This document shows, piece after piece, positions 50,901-63,337 of a DNA stretch of 64,000 nt. The notes under the pieces were generated by a model. The model did not search any database, was not told the origin of the DNA, and was given only the letters and a program-made list of their open reading frames with translations. Positions within the stretch are counted from its first letter, which is position 1. Each line of letters opens with the position of its first letter. The DNA comes from Phalacrocorax aristotelis (lineage: Eukaryota; Chordata; Aves; Suliformes; Phalacrocoracidae): assembly GCF_949628215.1 (NCBI RefSeq), contig NC_134282.1, forward strand, positions 11,530,223 through 11,594,222. The letters are read 5' to 3'. Position numbers and translations under genes: made by a program.

Positions 50901-53900
50901 GTTTGAAATTAAAGGAGAGCAGCCCAGGCACACTGAACATTCACTCCACCTGACTGCTTTGTTTGTTTAGGGTTTTGCTTTGTTTTCTTTAACTTTCAAG
51001 AACCCTTGGATGACTTCATAGGATCTTTTTAAGAAATAAATTTTTAAAAAACAGATGCAATAAACAAGCTCCAGCTTATACATGCACAGTGATAACTATA
51101 TTAATGATATGGTTCCTTCTTCTACTGTGGTGAAAGAGCGTTCAGCATCATGCTTATCATTTTCCAGGTTGTACAGAACTACCATAGAGAGGAAAAATGA
51201 CCTGCTCCCTGAGTATTTTGCCATTAAAAGCATTGCATAAGGAACTATTTGCATACTGAATGGGGCTTTGGGTCACATCAGTGTTTTATCCAGGTAACTC
51301 ATGTCAGTCTTCCTTAAACACACTTCACTCTCCCCTCTTTTGTACCTAAGCAGAACTGTTAAATGGGACACCTTATCTTTTGCAAAAGCCTTTTAACATT
51401 TCGTCATGTATTTTCCCTGTCCCCCACCTTATTACTGCCAATTTTATGCTGTTTCAAATTATTTCCCCTCACACACACTCAGAACATCCTGTGAACTTCT
51501 GGCTTTTGAGTCCATCAGTGGCACACATGGCTGAAACACACCCATTTGACACACTGCCCTGAACACTTCCACCCGACAAAAGCAGCCATACCCTGCTGCA
51601 CGCAATTGTTGGAAGATGATTAAATTGCATTGCCTAATCTTTTCTCACAATCCATATTGCAATTTTCTTCGAGCACAGCCTTCCGTCCAGCACCACCACC
51701 TTTCTAGCAATCCATTTTGCCATTATTCCAAAACTGCAGGGATAGCAGAGTTTCAGTGTTGCATCATGTAATGAAAATTGTGCCTGTCTCGATCACTTCT
51801 GTCTCAGTGTTAGCAACATGCCTACACTTTTAGGGCTTCATCTAAGACCAGACTGCTTGTACTAAGATGTGGTCAGCATGTTTGTACGTGGTCCACCAGG
51901 ACTTCAGTTAACATGACCCTTCCTTGGTGTCAGATGGTTGAACCCCCACATTTGTAGAATTAAGCCAGGAGAAAGGTGCAGCCACTGTATCTAGCTGTGT
52001 CACAAGCAGCTGTTACACAGGTTCAGAGGCGACAACAGGAATTGCTTTCATGTTTCATGAACTGTGTTCGAGCTGGTTGCAAGACGGGAGCAGTGAGCCA
52101 GCATTGGACATGGTTTTCTTACAAATAATCAGGAACCCTAATACGCTCAGATTAAACGGTGGCTTGGGTTATGTGACATTCATGTGGACACTCACTGCAG
52201 TTTTTTATCCACAACTGAATGTGTGTTCTCATAGCAAATGGCTTTCAACTTAATCTTCTCCTTGACACTTATGAAATCATTCACTGATGGATACCAGTGT
52301 TTCCTGGTTCCTTGCCAGCTTTGAAGACGATGAATTAGTTCAGTCTAATGGAGCAGGAATTTTTTTGGCAGGAAAAAACATGTTACTCTTTTTGCAATGG
52401 GTTATTTGACCCTTTGCCTGCGTTCTTTTGGTACAATGGTGGTCTGCAGAGTGCCAACCCCAGATCTGGCAGAGAAGGCAGAAAATATAACCCATGGCTT
52501 CCTCAGAAAAACCATATTGGGAGTTAGAAATCAAAGCTGACTGTCAATTCAGCCTAGCAGGCAGAGGCCACCTCCCCATTGTTCACTGTACTGAGCCCAT
52601 GTGGAATAGTCTACCTGATATATAAAAACTGGAAGCTTTTTTTTTGAGTTCTTAACCTGATCTCTAAGCCTGCAGTTAAGTGTTTTTCTTTTACAGACAG
52701 AGGAAATTTTGCCTGAAGGTTGTTGGATTTGCTTCATAGTAAAGTGATTTTCATTTAAGATGTCTTTATGTGTTGACAACATTGTCTGAAGGTTATTTCA
52801 TTGTATTCTCCTCAATCAAATGCTCTTCACAATAGAGTGGATGTCATGACCCAATAATTCCATTTAATGAAATTCAATGTCTCCTGACTAGCTAGCAAAG
52901 AGAGGTCCCATTCAAACAATTATCAGACCTTAGCAGTCAACTTGTGACTAATATCAAATCAGAAATGACGCTTACTTTCCTCCTTCTTTTCACCTTAAGT
53001 GAACGTTAAATTGATTGATAGATCTAGATAACATCAAAGTCCTGAGAGTCTGCGCACACAGTATAATAAAAGCAAAAAATAATTTCTGATGGGTACATTT
53101 AATCCATCTCATAAGGTGTCCTATTAATTCCCTTGTCCCTTGAACTATCTAAAGCTACTGATGTTGCACATTTGTCTCCCAAAATAATTAGCTCTTACCA
53201 AAATCCACTATGCTTCATTTACTCAACCATAACAAGCTGTTGCTTAAATCACATCTTCTTCGATATGACTAACAAACACAAAAATAACATGAACGAAGGC
53301 ACTACAAGTGAAATTTAACCTCAGCCCTGCAATAACTGTGTCTTAGTATCTTGCTACCTTGCTACCACCCCCTTGAGGGAGTTTCCAGACATGGGAAGAG
53401 CAATGTGCCTAACAAAAAGCGGTACCCTACATCAGCTTCTGTTTGGAGTACCAAAGAAAGCATCTGGCTGGGACCTACATCCAGGCCAGAGAGAAACATG
53501 ACCTTCCGTGCAGGATCCACAGCTACCAAACTGCTCCTAAATATGGGAGCATGAACCAGACTGACTCTGTCATAGGGAAGAGGTGGTGAAACTTTTGTTC
53601 TTTCTAATTCTCAGTGCAATGATCAGACCCCTTAACTAGGATATGGAAAAGCCCATTCTGAGTACTTCTGATATAGAATTTGGCATGGGCATCTGGACTA
53701 ATATATCTTGTTTCTCAATGGAATTACTTCAGTTTGTGCATTTGTCAAAGAGCTTGGGTGGTGAAGCTGCTTATTATGCTTTGTGCAGGATTAATCTGAC
53801 TATATTGGGACAAAGGGAGCAGCTTCAGCAGAAGAACAAGATTACCTATAAGGAGACACTCTTGTCTCAGAACTGCTCCACTTTTCCCAACATTAAATAC

Positions 53901-55864
53901 TCATGGAGCTGTGGACAGAAATAGAAATGATAAATATGCTGTCAGGCCCTCTGCAAGGCGGGAGATGGGACAAACTACCTGATCAGCAGGATACTTTCCA
54001 GATTTAACTACCAGCCTACAGGAGAAACTGATGTGCCCAGGTATCTTTTTCTGATAAGGATTTAAGCATCCTAACAGGTGGGGTTTTTTTGATGTGAGCT
54101 TCGTACTTGCACAGATAAGACCTGACGTGGGTGAACCACCTAATGATTAGTCCTAAGGAGGTGATTAACGCTTTACCATCAATACATCAATACAGCAAGA
54201 AAGGTTAGGAGGTTGCTAGCATTGCAGTGCCCCAAATGAACAAAGGCTATTGTCTTTATTGTCAACGAAGTCTCCAGGCTTTTTTGGTCAGAGAAGATTA
54301 TTAATATCTGTGCAATGATGACAGCACAACATGGGCAATTTAATGCAGCATGCCTTATATGCCCTGGAAAGTCAAAAGAAAAAGCATTCTGTACTTCCTT
54401 TTCTCAAGGATCACATATAGCTGCTGTGTGTTTCCAAACAGCTGCAACATCTGTCTGAGAAAAATGCAGTAATCTGTTTAGTGTCTGCATGTTTGTCTGA
54501 AGAGTGCTTAACACACCATCATGATGATCAGCACTTTTAAAAAGTACCTTTCTATGGGCCAAATCCTCCTCCATGTCTCACACTGCAGAGACCTCAAGCA
54601 CACAGCTAGTGTAATTTAAACCTAAATATGCAGTGAGGATAACATATACAAATATTCATCAATACCCAGAAATATACTCACTACTGTGCTAAAAAAGTGG
54701 CAAAGCAATAAATCTTCCATGGGTTTCAATGCACAAATGTCACCATTAAGCACTTCTGAAAATTTCCTTCTCCAAAGTGTATAAATACCTGCAATTACCA
54801 TCCAACTGTTCTTCAGTAGCTTATAGTGACTTAAAACAGCCTTATTTGTATTCACATGGAGAATTTCAGGTACAAAATTCATGGCTGCCTGCTGTCCCAG
54901 AGCTGAGGCTTTCTGAATGGAGGTCAACCAGTCTTTGTGGCTGCAGTGAAGTTTATCACTGGTGGCTCCTTGCCAAAGCTGAAAAATGATCCACTGCTCC
55001 TGGCATCAGTGATGCCAAGCAGGCACCCCATTACCCTGTCCCACTGGATTGGTGTACAAGTGTCCCAGCAGAGGAGGAAGGCAGCCTGGTCACTCAGACC
55101 CTTCTCCACCCTTCAGTGTGATGTCCAGGCATCAGGTTAACCTCAGCTACCTCAGATCAGTGCCTTGGCTGGCTCAGAGCTTTGCCACCAATCTTTCCCT
55201 CCAGGACCTTGTAGCCACCTGTCTCCATCTGTCCTCTACCAGGCTGATGGGCTCTGAAATAAGCCTCAGCCCTTGTCTTGTGATCTCTTCCTTGGTGAGT
55301 CAAGGCATGGCACCCATTTCGGTACCTCTGCCAGCTGGTTTGCAGGGTCTGGGATGTATGTAGTGCTGGCACCAGAGATCCTGTCACACAAAGTCAGGGC
55401 TAGACCCCTTACAGAAACATGGAGGGAAAGTCGAGTGACAGCATAGGTGAACCAGGGGGCTGGGAGAAGGGTGGTCCTCCCAGTCAGAGCGTGGGTCAGC
55501 CCAGTGCTTCAGCTTGAGTGACACTTGTGGCATCTGGCTCTGCAAAATACTTGAGGATCAGGGGTTACACAAAGGTGAAACAGTAAGTCTTATGATAAAC
55601 ACAGTTTCTTAAATTTGTGGAATTAGTTGATTTTTTTTCTTGAATGCCCAAGACACATACTACAAAAAGCAGCAGTCTGTGAAAACACACGATAAAAGGT
55701 GACTATAATGGCTAAACTACAGATTGTGGTAATTAATTGTAGGGGTAAGAACAGGAAAAAAAAATAACAGCAAAGTGAAATATTCTTTTAAAGGGTAAAT
55801 AAATGTAAATGTGAGTGAATTAAATATTTAAATGAAACTTCAAACAAATTAGTATCTTTTACCC

Positions 55865-56015
55865 TTGGGGTTATGTAAATGCCATCTATATTTTACAACT
55901 TTAACAGACTGTACAATTTTACAGTTGTACATAAATGCAGCATATGTTGAAGCTAATTAAATAATTGTCCATATGTATGTAAACCACCCTAGGCTAAAGC
56001 AATTAATATATTAAA
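55865..56015. promoter_or_regulatory. Candidate homeodomain/POU-rich element
   Basis: Within AT-rich DNA there is an octamer-like ATGTAAAT (55873-55880) and a homeodomain TAATTA core (55954-55959) inside AGCTAATTAAATAATT. The composition favours such matches by chance. Conservation is unknown. Confidence 0.14.
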
Positions 56016-57360
56016 GGTAGACACACAGTATTCAAAACAAACTAAGAAATAAGGGGTTTTTTATAAATATTAAGTACTAGTAATGGTTTACTACAAGATC
56101 CAAACCACGTAGTTAGAAAGCCACTCTGCAACTCTGTTATACAGGTTTATTGTCACTCTCCTTCCTTCAGTATCACTGCAGAATCAATAGGCACTTGCCT
56201 GATCTGATCATATAAATTTTCTTGGGAAGAAAGTCTGTATATTACTGAATCTAGCAGAATGGATGGGGTATTATTTCCTCAGTTCCTTATTTAGCAAAGG
56301 CAGTTTTATCCACAGAGCTGGTACAATGAATTTGTATCGACAAGATCGCTGTAGCGTGACTATATGTATTAATAGTTCTAAAGCTGTTATAGATCACTGC
56401 CTCCAAAGTCAAGCAAACAAACATTAAAAAATCCAAACTCCGGCAAACCCCCAAATGGGGATGATAAAACTGCTTTGTTGTCCTCTGCAGCAAATGGCAG
56501 AAAGCAACCTCAAAGTTTTGCCTTTGTTTTGGGTTATGATGGATGTGGATGTCATTGCACTATGAAGAGAAAGGAAGACCCTGAAAATAACAGTGGGCAT
56601 TAGCACATCTTTGGACACAATCTCAGCCTTAAGGCTGAGTTGCAGTAATCAAATAAGCAAGATTTCAATATGGGATTTGCTGTGGAGTCACGTTTCCATC
56701 CCGACCCTAAAGAAACTGAGTGGGTTTTTTCCAATGGATTCACATAGGACTCAATGCTGCAAAGCAGCTTATTAGTTTTGTTATTCAGCAAATTCTAGCA
56801 TAATTGAAGGCTCCTTTAGGCCTCTTCCCTTACCAAAACTCACCTCCTCACCAGCTGGCTTGGAAGCTGCAGCCAGCAATCCCAGTTGGACACTGGGAAC
56901 AATGCTGGTTACCATCCCACTGGTATTCATGGCCTTCATTCCTTCCAGAGCTCCCTGGAGATATCTGCTGATATCAGTTTCCATATGATTGTCTTATAGT
57001 TGTTGTTGGCCCAGGGAGGAAGAGATGGGCCAAAATCATTGCATGTAAGCCAAGGGAGGTCAGACAAAACCAAACGACCCCTTTCAGCTCAGTCCTAAAA
57101 CTGAGCTAAAGAGATCAGTGCAGCAGCCATACATGGGATTTCATGCCACAGTCCTTGGACATCCATCACCACCATTTAAGGGTGTACTGAGGGCTCACAG
57201 CTGGGCTGGAAGCAGGGAAAAGCCAGGAGTGAATAGTTGTCCAGGCCAGCATACTCTGTTCCTTGAACTGCTCTACATGAAGCCAGCCCCACAGGCAGAG
57301 GAAAGTATCTCAACTATCCCAGCTGGCAAACAATTTTTTTCCTTTTGAGGAAAAAAGTAA

Positions 57361-57790
57361 AAAGCCATTAATTAAAGAATATTTAAAATATCATTCAGCA
57401 TTTGTTTGGGTTGATTGTTATAACAGCATTATGTGGCTGATGGGTCCCTGGAGTAAATGAGCCATTTGCTGCTGTAGAAAGGTATTTCTGCCCTGCCATT
57501 CTCATCCTACTGTCTTGACTGCACTGACAGATCTAATCAGTTACTTAATTGTGTTCCTTCAAAAGTAACCAGGAAAGGCATTCAATGACCAGTGAAGATA
57601 TTGAGACATTTTCAAAGGAAAACACTCACTTTCTCCTTAAAGAAAAAAAAAAAAAAAAGGATTAGCTCTATTTGGGACTGCTTTATTGAGAATGAATGGC
57701 TGTAAATGTGGATTGCAGATGATTTACCCTATATCCCAGGATTTTGGGGATGAGTCATATTAATGTACCAGACAATGGCTGGACAAATTT
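57361..57790. promoter_or_regulatory. Candidate enhancer cluster (AP-1/POU/SOX)
   Basis: The strongest part is 57751-57778. It has a perfect AP-1 site TGAGTCA (57751-57757), directly followed by a POU-like CATATTAATG (57756-57765) and a SOX core ACAATGG (57772-57778). A 16-nt A run (57643-57658) splits the region. The flanking sequence is moderately complex and repeat-free, as in conserved non-coding elements. Function is inference. Confidence 0.22.
57643..57658. repeat. Poly-A tract (16 nt)
   Basis: An uninterrupted A run following CTCCTTAAAG. It is not joined to a recognisable retroposed gene. Confidence 0.9.
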
Positions 57791-60700
57791 AAAAAAATCT
57801 GCTTCCATTAAGAGAAAGAAATATAGTAGGAAAAAAAGAGTTCTTCAGTACACTGATAAAAACAAATACATATTCAAAAGAATTGTAGGACTGTATTTAT
57901 AGCATTAAAAAAGAAAATGCTTTCATGCCTAGGTTCTTCATACTTGTTTATTCAGCAATTATATGACATATATTATGTTTGCATTTTATATATCTGTATG
58001 CATATATAAAAACTGCCCATTTTTAAAAAACTAAGTACTAATGTACTGTCTGGCATGTCTTCAAGCCCTAGATAACTTCTGGACAGAAAGAAGGCAAACC
58101 TTAGAAATCTGCTTACTTTGGATCTGGCGTCTGACACTCCTTGATGGATAACAGATAACAGAGTCATTTTTAAGAGGCCTTCAGCTGAGACAAAAACCTG
58201 AATATTAACTGCCATATTTCTGTACTATATCAGAGAATGCAAGAGGCAGGGTTTGGCTGAAAAAAAAAATGACCCCCTTGGCATGTGCTGATATCAGGGA
58301 ATATTAAGTGTTTTCTTCCAGCTCACTGAGCCCTCACAGATTTAAGGCAGCTTACTATAGCTACCCACAGCAAGGTAATACATAGCACAGGCTCTTTCTG
58401 GAAGAAGTCTAGGAGATAGCCAGCCTTAGGAAAAATGCTGAGCTAAATTCAACACAATATTATTGTTCATTTCTCTGCTCATTGAAACAGACTTTAGGAA
58501 AGGAAAGTGAATTTAGGCTCTACGGTGTGTGAAGTATATATTTGATAAGAAGTTGAATGAGGTGACCATTTGTTAGAAAGTACAGCAGATGCTGAGTACC
58601 ATTATCTAGCCTAAAACAACTCTGAGTTGTAGCAATGCCAATCCATGCAGCCACTAAAAGCAAAACCTAGGAACTGCATTTCAAAATGGGAAATTGGAAA
58701 AGAAAAAAAAAGAAGACACTTTTATAAGTGTGGTCCTTAGTATAAGAATAATACTTGCATTAACCTTCTCCAGTCTGAAAAGTGCCATGTCATTAAAAGT
58801 AATACAGATTTGTGGACAACTGCCAGCCATACTTTGCTCAGGATAAAGAAAAACAATGCAGAATTATACTCCATCATTCACTAGACTGCTTAAAATCCTT
58901 TTACTTAAATAGAAGCCCATCATAATATCACAGAATACTTTAAGAATGTTCTGTAATTAGTTTCCAGAAATAAATTAGCTAACAGTGGATGAATCACAGA
59001 CTTTTTTCTGCACGCCCAAGGCTGATCAACCCTCAGAGATACTTGAACCTGGAGAAGCCACAACTGAATGCAGTGTTATAGTCTTGCCAGCCCTGTACAA
59101 CTTCCTCCTAATCAGGTCCTTGCTTTCGTTCCTTCTTCTTGCTGCCTCCAAAGACATCCACTGCCGTTGGTGTGGATACTTGTCTTTGCTTTTTCAGAAG
59201 TGATGTGTGAAAGTATAGTAGGGTTGTGCATGGCTGAACTCAGCTTCCAGCTCCCTTTGAAGTCAAGAGAATGGCAGACTGTGCATGTTAGAGTATTTCT
59301 CTTACTGCATTTCCCAGAACAGTGCTGCTTGCAAGCTTGCCAATGCTAAGCAGTTACTAGTTTAGTGTGCAGGACAGCAGCAGCTGTTGGGCACATGCCA
59401 GTTCTTCTATTAAATATCAACAGCTCCACCACCTGAAGCCATCAAGAAGACGGCAGAACTAAGAAGAAAATGCCACAAACTCATCTATACATTTATATCC
59501 TGTGTTGCTCTTGGCAGGCTGCAATAATCACATAACCAGCCTTTCAAAGCAGGGCTGACACGAAAGCAACTCCAAATAAAATGCAGCTAGGAATAGCAGT
59601 GAGTGCAAACTTCCAAGTGACTGTTCCCCTTTGAGGTTTGTTGTCGGTTTTCAGCTTTACTTCTCAAATAACTTTACTGTTGCTTTGAAAACGTCTGATG
59701 CTCTAACAGCTGAAGTATTAATCAGCAGTTTACTCGTTAATGTTCTGATCTGGGCCAACAGCGGAAACACTGGCTGGTTTGTTTCTGACAAAGGTTGTAA
59801 AGAAATGGCTCTGGGCTGGGGAGCACAGCGCGCTTCAGCTTTGCTTTTGGAGAGCAAAGATTGCCTTTTGATGTACAACTGCTTCCATCGCAGATTTGAA
59901 ACAGGGCCTCCAGCGTACAAATCTGCATCCATGTTTACAGAAATAAAGCCATAGGATGGGTACAGGACTTTGGCAACACATTGACAGAGTTAATCAAAGT
60001 CCTCCCACCTCCCTTACTGTCCAGTGGTTGCAGACCTCTGCATTTGATTTGCTGTTTACCTCGACACATATTGGGGCAATAAATACTGAGTTATCATATG
60101 AGTTTCTGCAAGATTTGCAGAAAGTAGTTTTAGTCTTTCTCTTTTCTTCATACCACCTATAGTAATGAAGTCATTAAATTGTTACTTTTATTCCACTCCC
60201 ATTTTGTCCCATCTTGCTAAACAAAGCAAAGCAAATGGGAGATCTGATGCTAGAGCACATTTCCTGCTACCTTGCACCAATGCCATCAGTCATCACCTTC
60301 CACACATTGCCCACCACCATTTTTCAGTATGAAGAGCTCCAGTCTTTCTGTCCAAAGCCAGTCCTTCATATATCGTAGAAATTGAAAGAATTTAGCATTG
60401 TGTCCTCTTCATGCAAGCAGGCAAGAGGCCAGTGCTGAGGGTGGAGGGGCAGGGCCAGTCTCCGAGGCAGAGTCCTTTCCAGTTCCTAAATGTCTCCAGA
60501 AGATCTTTCTACCAACAGCTGTTACTGAACAAGAGTAACCAGCTGTTTGCAGTAGCAGAGGCTCCTTCACACTGCAAGAACTTGTCCTAAGAAATCATCT
60601 GAGGTGCGCACACCTCAGAACAGCCACCTGCACCTGACTCCCACCAGATGTGAACCAGCCTTCACTGGCAGAAGCACGGGGCTGCCTGTGGGACACCAGA

Positions 60701-62239
60701 GCCTCTGCAAGCTGCTAGCATGTGTAAGATGTTTCTGAGACAAACCCCATCTCTGGGGAGAAAACGCTGCCTGCTGGAGTGCTCTGCAGAATTTTCTCCT
60801 TCTCATGGTAGGAAATATCCAAGACCAAGGACTCTCCATTTGGATAAATGCTAGGAGAAATGTACTCCAAGATAGCTCTCAAAAGCCAAGCCCAACCATT
60901 TCAATAGCAACTATTTTCCTGGAGTGCTGGTAGTGGCCTTTGTACCAGCACAGCTGCACTCTCAGAAATCAGACATTTCAGATTTAGGTGCTAAACAAAG
61001 AACTTAAAAGCTTGAACATTGCTGGGGGAGGGAGAGGATCCAAGAGAGATTTCAGAAGGCATTTATGTGCTCAAAGTTAAAGATGGGAAAATGCCACTCA
61101 TCTGGGACATGTAATTCTTGGAAAAATACAGACTTAGTTATCTTCTTTCTACTGACTCTGCAGATGTTATTCTGACTACTTTTTGTTTGGTTGGTTGTTT
61201 TTTTTTTTAAGAAATAAGATCACAGCTCCTGTAAGAATTTAAATTATCTATGTATGTGCCTAATTTGTATTGTTTATCTGTGTTATGCTATAGAAAATGG
61301 ATTACACATTCAAAACTCACCAGAGTGTCTGTAAAGTTTAATGAAGGCACAACTGATATGCTGCTGTAAATGCCAGCTAGTTTCCACAATAAAAGATGAG
61401 CTGAGATGATAAAAAAAATAGTTTTCCTGGGCTCATGTCTATTTTGAAATTATTATTAAAAGGCAGCTCCACCACTGTGTAAGGAAAGCGGACAGATGAG
61501 TACCAAAGACATTTTCCTGTCCTTATGAAAGCCTTTTTATAAGGGACAATTTGAAGTGAAATATATTACAACCAAAGTAATATTTTCACACAGAAAAAAT
61601 GTTTTAAATTTACAGACATGTACTGGGGTGAGCTAGGCTTTGTATGTGGATATCCCGATAGTACAAAAGAAATGGTATGGAAGGTGGGTGACCCATAGGT
61701 TAAGTAGATCATTCATTGACTGGATTAAAAATTGAAATGGGGTTGAAGAAGATACAGGGAACAAAATGGGCATAGAAAGTAGAAATACCTTAGGCTATGT
61801 GAGAGTAGCAATCCAATGAGAGCAAACTGTTGATGCCCTATGTATCACTGACAGCAGCAGAAGCAGAGTACTAAATTCCTCACCTGGGATGTAATGGTCC
61901 ATATTTATCACGCAGAACACAAGTGATATGGGTGAGGAGTGGGCCCATTAATAATTGCAACAAAGCTGAAAAGTGCAGAGAATCACTAAAAGTTTGCAAA
62001 GAAACAGCCTTTGAAAAGGTGGGGTGCAAGGATGGGCAGTGTGGTGCATGCCCCCTCCCTCATCCACCTCCCAGGGACACTCTAGTCCCCGTGTCTGGTG
62101 GGTAAGTTGGTGCTGGGTGTTCCCAGCTGCAGCCCCAGGGTGCAAGGAGGCAGCTGCTGGCCCAGCTGACATGTTTATGTTGTTCCCAGTAGGGGAGCAA
62201 AAGCCTTCACCGAGCCACTAAACCAGGAGAGAGAAGAAG

Positions 62240-62770
62240 GAAAAATGTGTATTGGCATCCTCTCCCCCAGCATTTTTCATCCTGCTTTAGGTCATTTTAG
62301 CCATAAATGTCAAACTAATTAGGAGAAAACAAGACCTGATTTGAATCCCCAAGATGAGACTGCATTTTTTCTGTTGTCAGTAATTTCTGTTTTCTTTTGT
62401 TTTGAGGTTTTGGGTTGGTTTTTTGTTTGTTTGTTTATTTTGTTTCTCTATCTCGTTTGAGCTGTCTGCAGGAGGGGAAACAAGCCCACTCCGAGGATAT
62501 TTCTGAGGTATTACCTCTAATGAGCCAGTATTCAAGCCTGCCTGTTTACATTAAAAGACACCGGATCTTGTTAAAAAGGTTAATATGTGCTGCAGCTAAA
62601 ATCCTAACTAAATCTCTTAAACCTTTGGTTGTTTATCTACTGTGGTGTTGAATTTAGTGTGTAACCTCTAAGGTGTGCTGCCAATGATGGATTCAGGTTG
62701 TAATCTCTGCAGGAGAGGAAGCTGAGTCTTCTGTATGCAAACTGCTGATGATGTTAAGGGCCATCAGCAA
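62240..62770. promoter_or_regulatory. Candidate regulatory block
   Basis: Repeat-free, moderately complex DNA with a nuclear-receptor half site AGGTCA (62289-62294), a palindromic homeodomain site CTAATTAG (62315-62322) and a forkhead site TGTTTAC (62543-62549). The GC-box/G-quadruplex motif lies about 100 bp downstream. Nothing coding is visible. A conserved non-coding element is plausible but not shown. Confidence 0.2.
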
Positions 62771-62866
62771 AGAACAACTAATCCTCCCAATAATGCCAGC
62801 ACCAGTTTCTTGTCTGTACCACAATTCATTCTTAGGAAAGAGTTGTAACTTAATGTAATGTCTTTT

Positions 62867-62885
62867 CCCCTCCCCGCCCCGCCCC
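62867..62885 (-). promoter_or_regulatory. Four-tract G-quadruplex / tandem GC box
   Basis: On the minus strand the sequence is GGGGCGGGGCGGGGAGGGG: four G4 tracts separated by single-base loops, the most stable class of predicted intramolecular G-quadruplex. The same bases include overlapping GC boxes (GGGGCGGGGC) that Sp1/KLF factors bind. It is an isolated GC island of 19 bp in strongly AT-rich DNA. The motif is certain; its use as a promoter or enhancer element is inference. Confidence 0.75.
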
Positions 62886-63320
62886 TAATTATGTAGAAAT
62901 ATTAATCTTGCAGGCTTCTATACAATTAAAAGCTTTTTTTTCTGCTTTTCAGAGACATCCAAAGAATAAGAATGTCTACCCAGGGATGCATGTACATTAT
63001 AAGACCTGCATATCTGTATGTCTGTATTCTTAACTTATTTTATTAAAAAAAAAATGTTGTTCCATTTGAGTAGGAATTTTAGGCAGCAAAAATACAATTT
63101 ACACATACAGTTGAACCCCAGAAATACTGGCCATGTTGTCAGGTATGCAGCTTGGCAGAGTCTTGTCTCACAGCATTCAACCTACTTGCTAGCTGTGAAT
63201 GCTTAAATCCCTACCCATCACAAACATTCCTGAGCTCATGTCACTGATCTGTTGTAACACAAAGGCTCACTGTCTCTCTTCATGGTCCATCAAATTTGAA
63301 GGTACCTTACTGATACTACT

Positions 63321-63337
63321 GGGGGGGGGAAAAAAAA
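63321..63337. repeat. G9-A8 homopolymer junction
   Basis: Nine G followed by eight A. It is prone to replication slippage and sequencing error. Confidence 0.85.

Noticed and set aside
58926..58945. ATCACAGAATACTTTAAG as a CR1 end
   Set aside because: Similarity stops after about 10 bases and no other CR1 sequence follows.
59631..59954. 107-codon plus frame with a hydrophobic stretch
   Set aside because: Overlapped by minus-strand frames of similar length, with no domain, start context or splice support.
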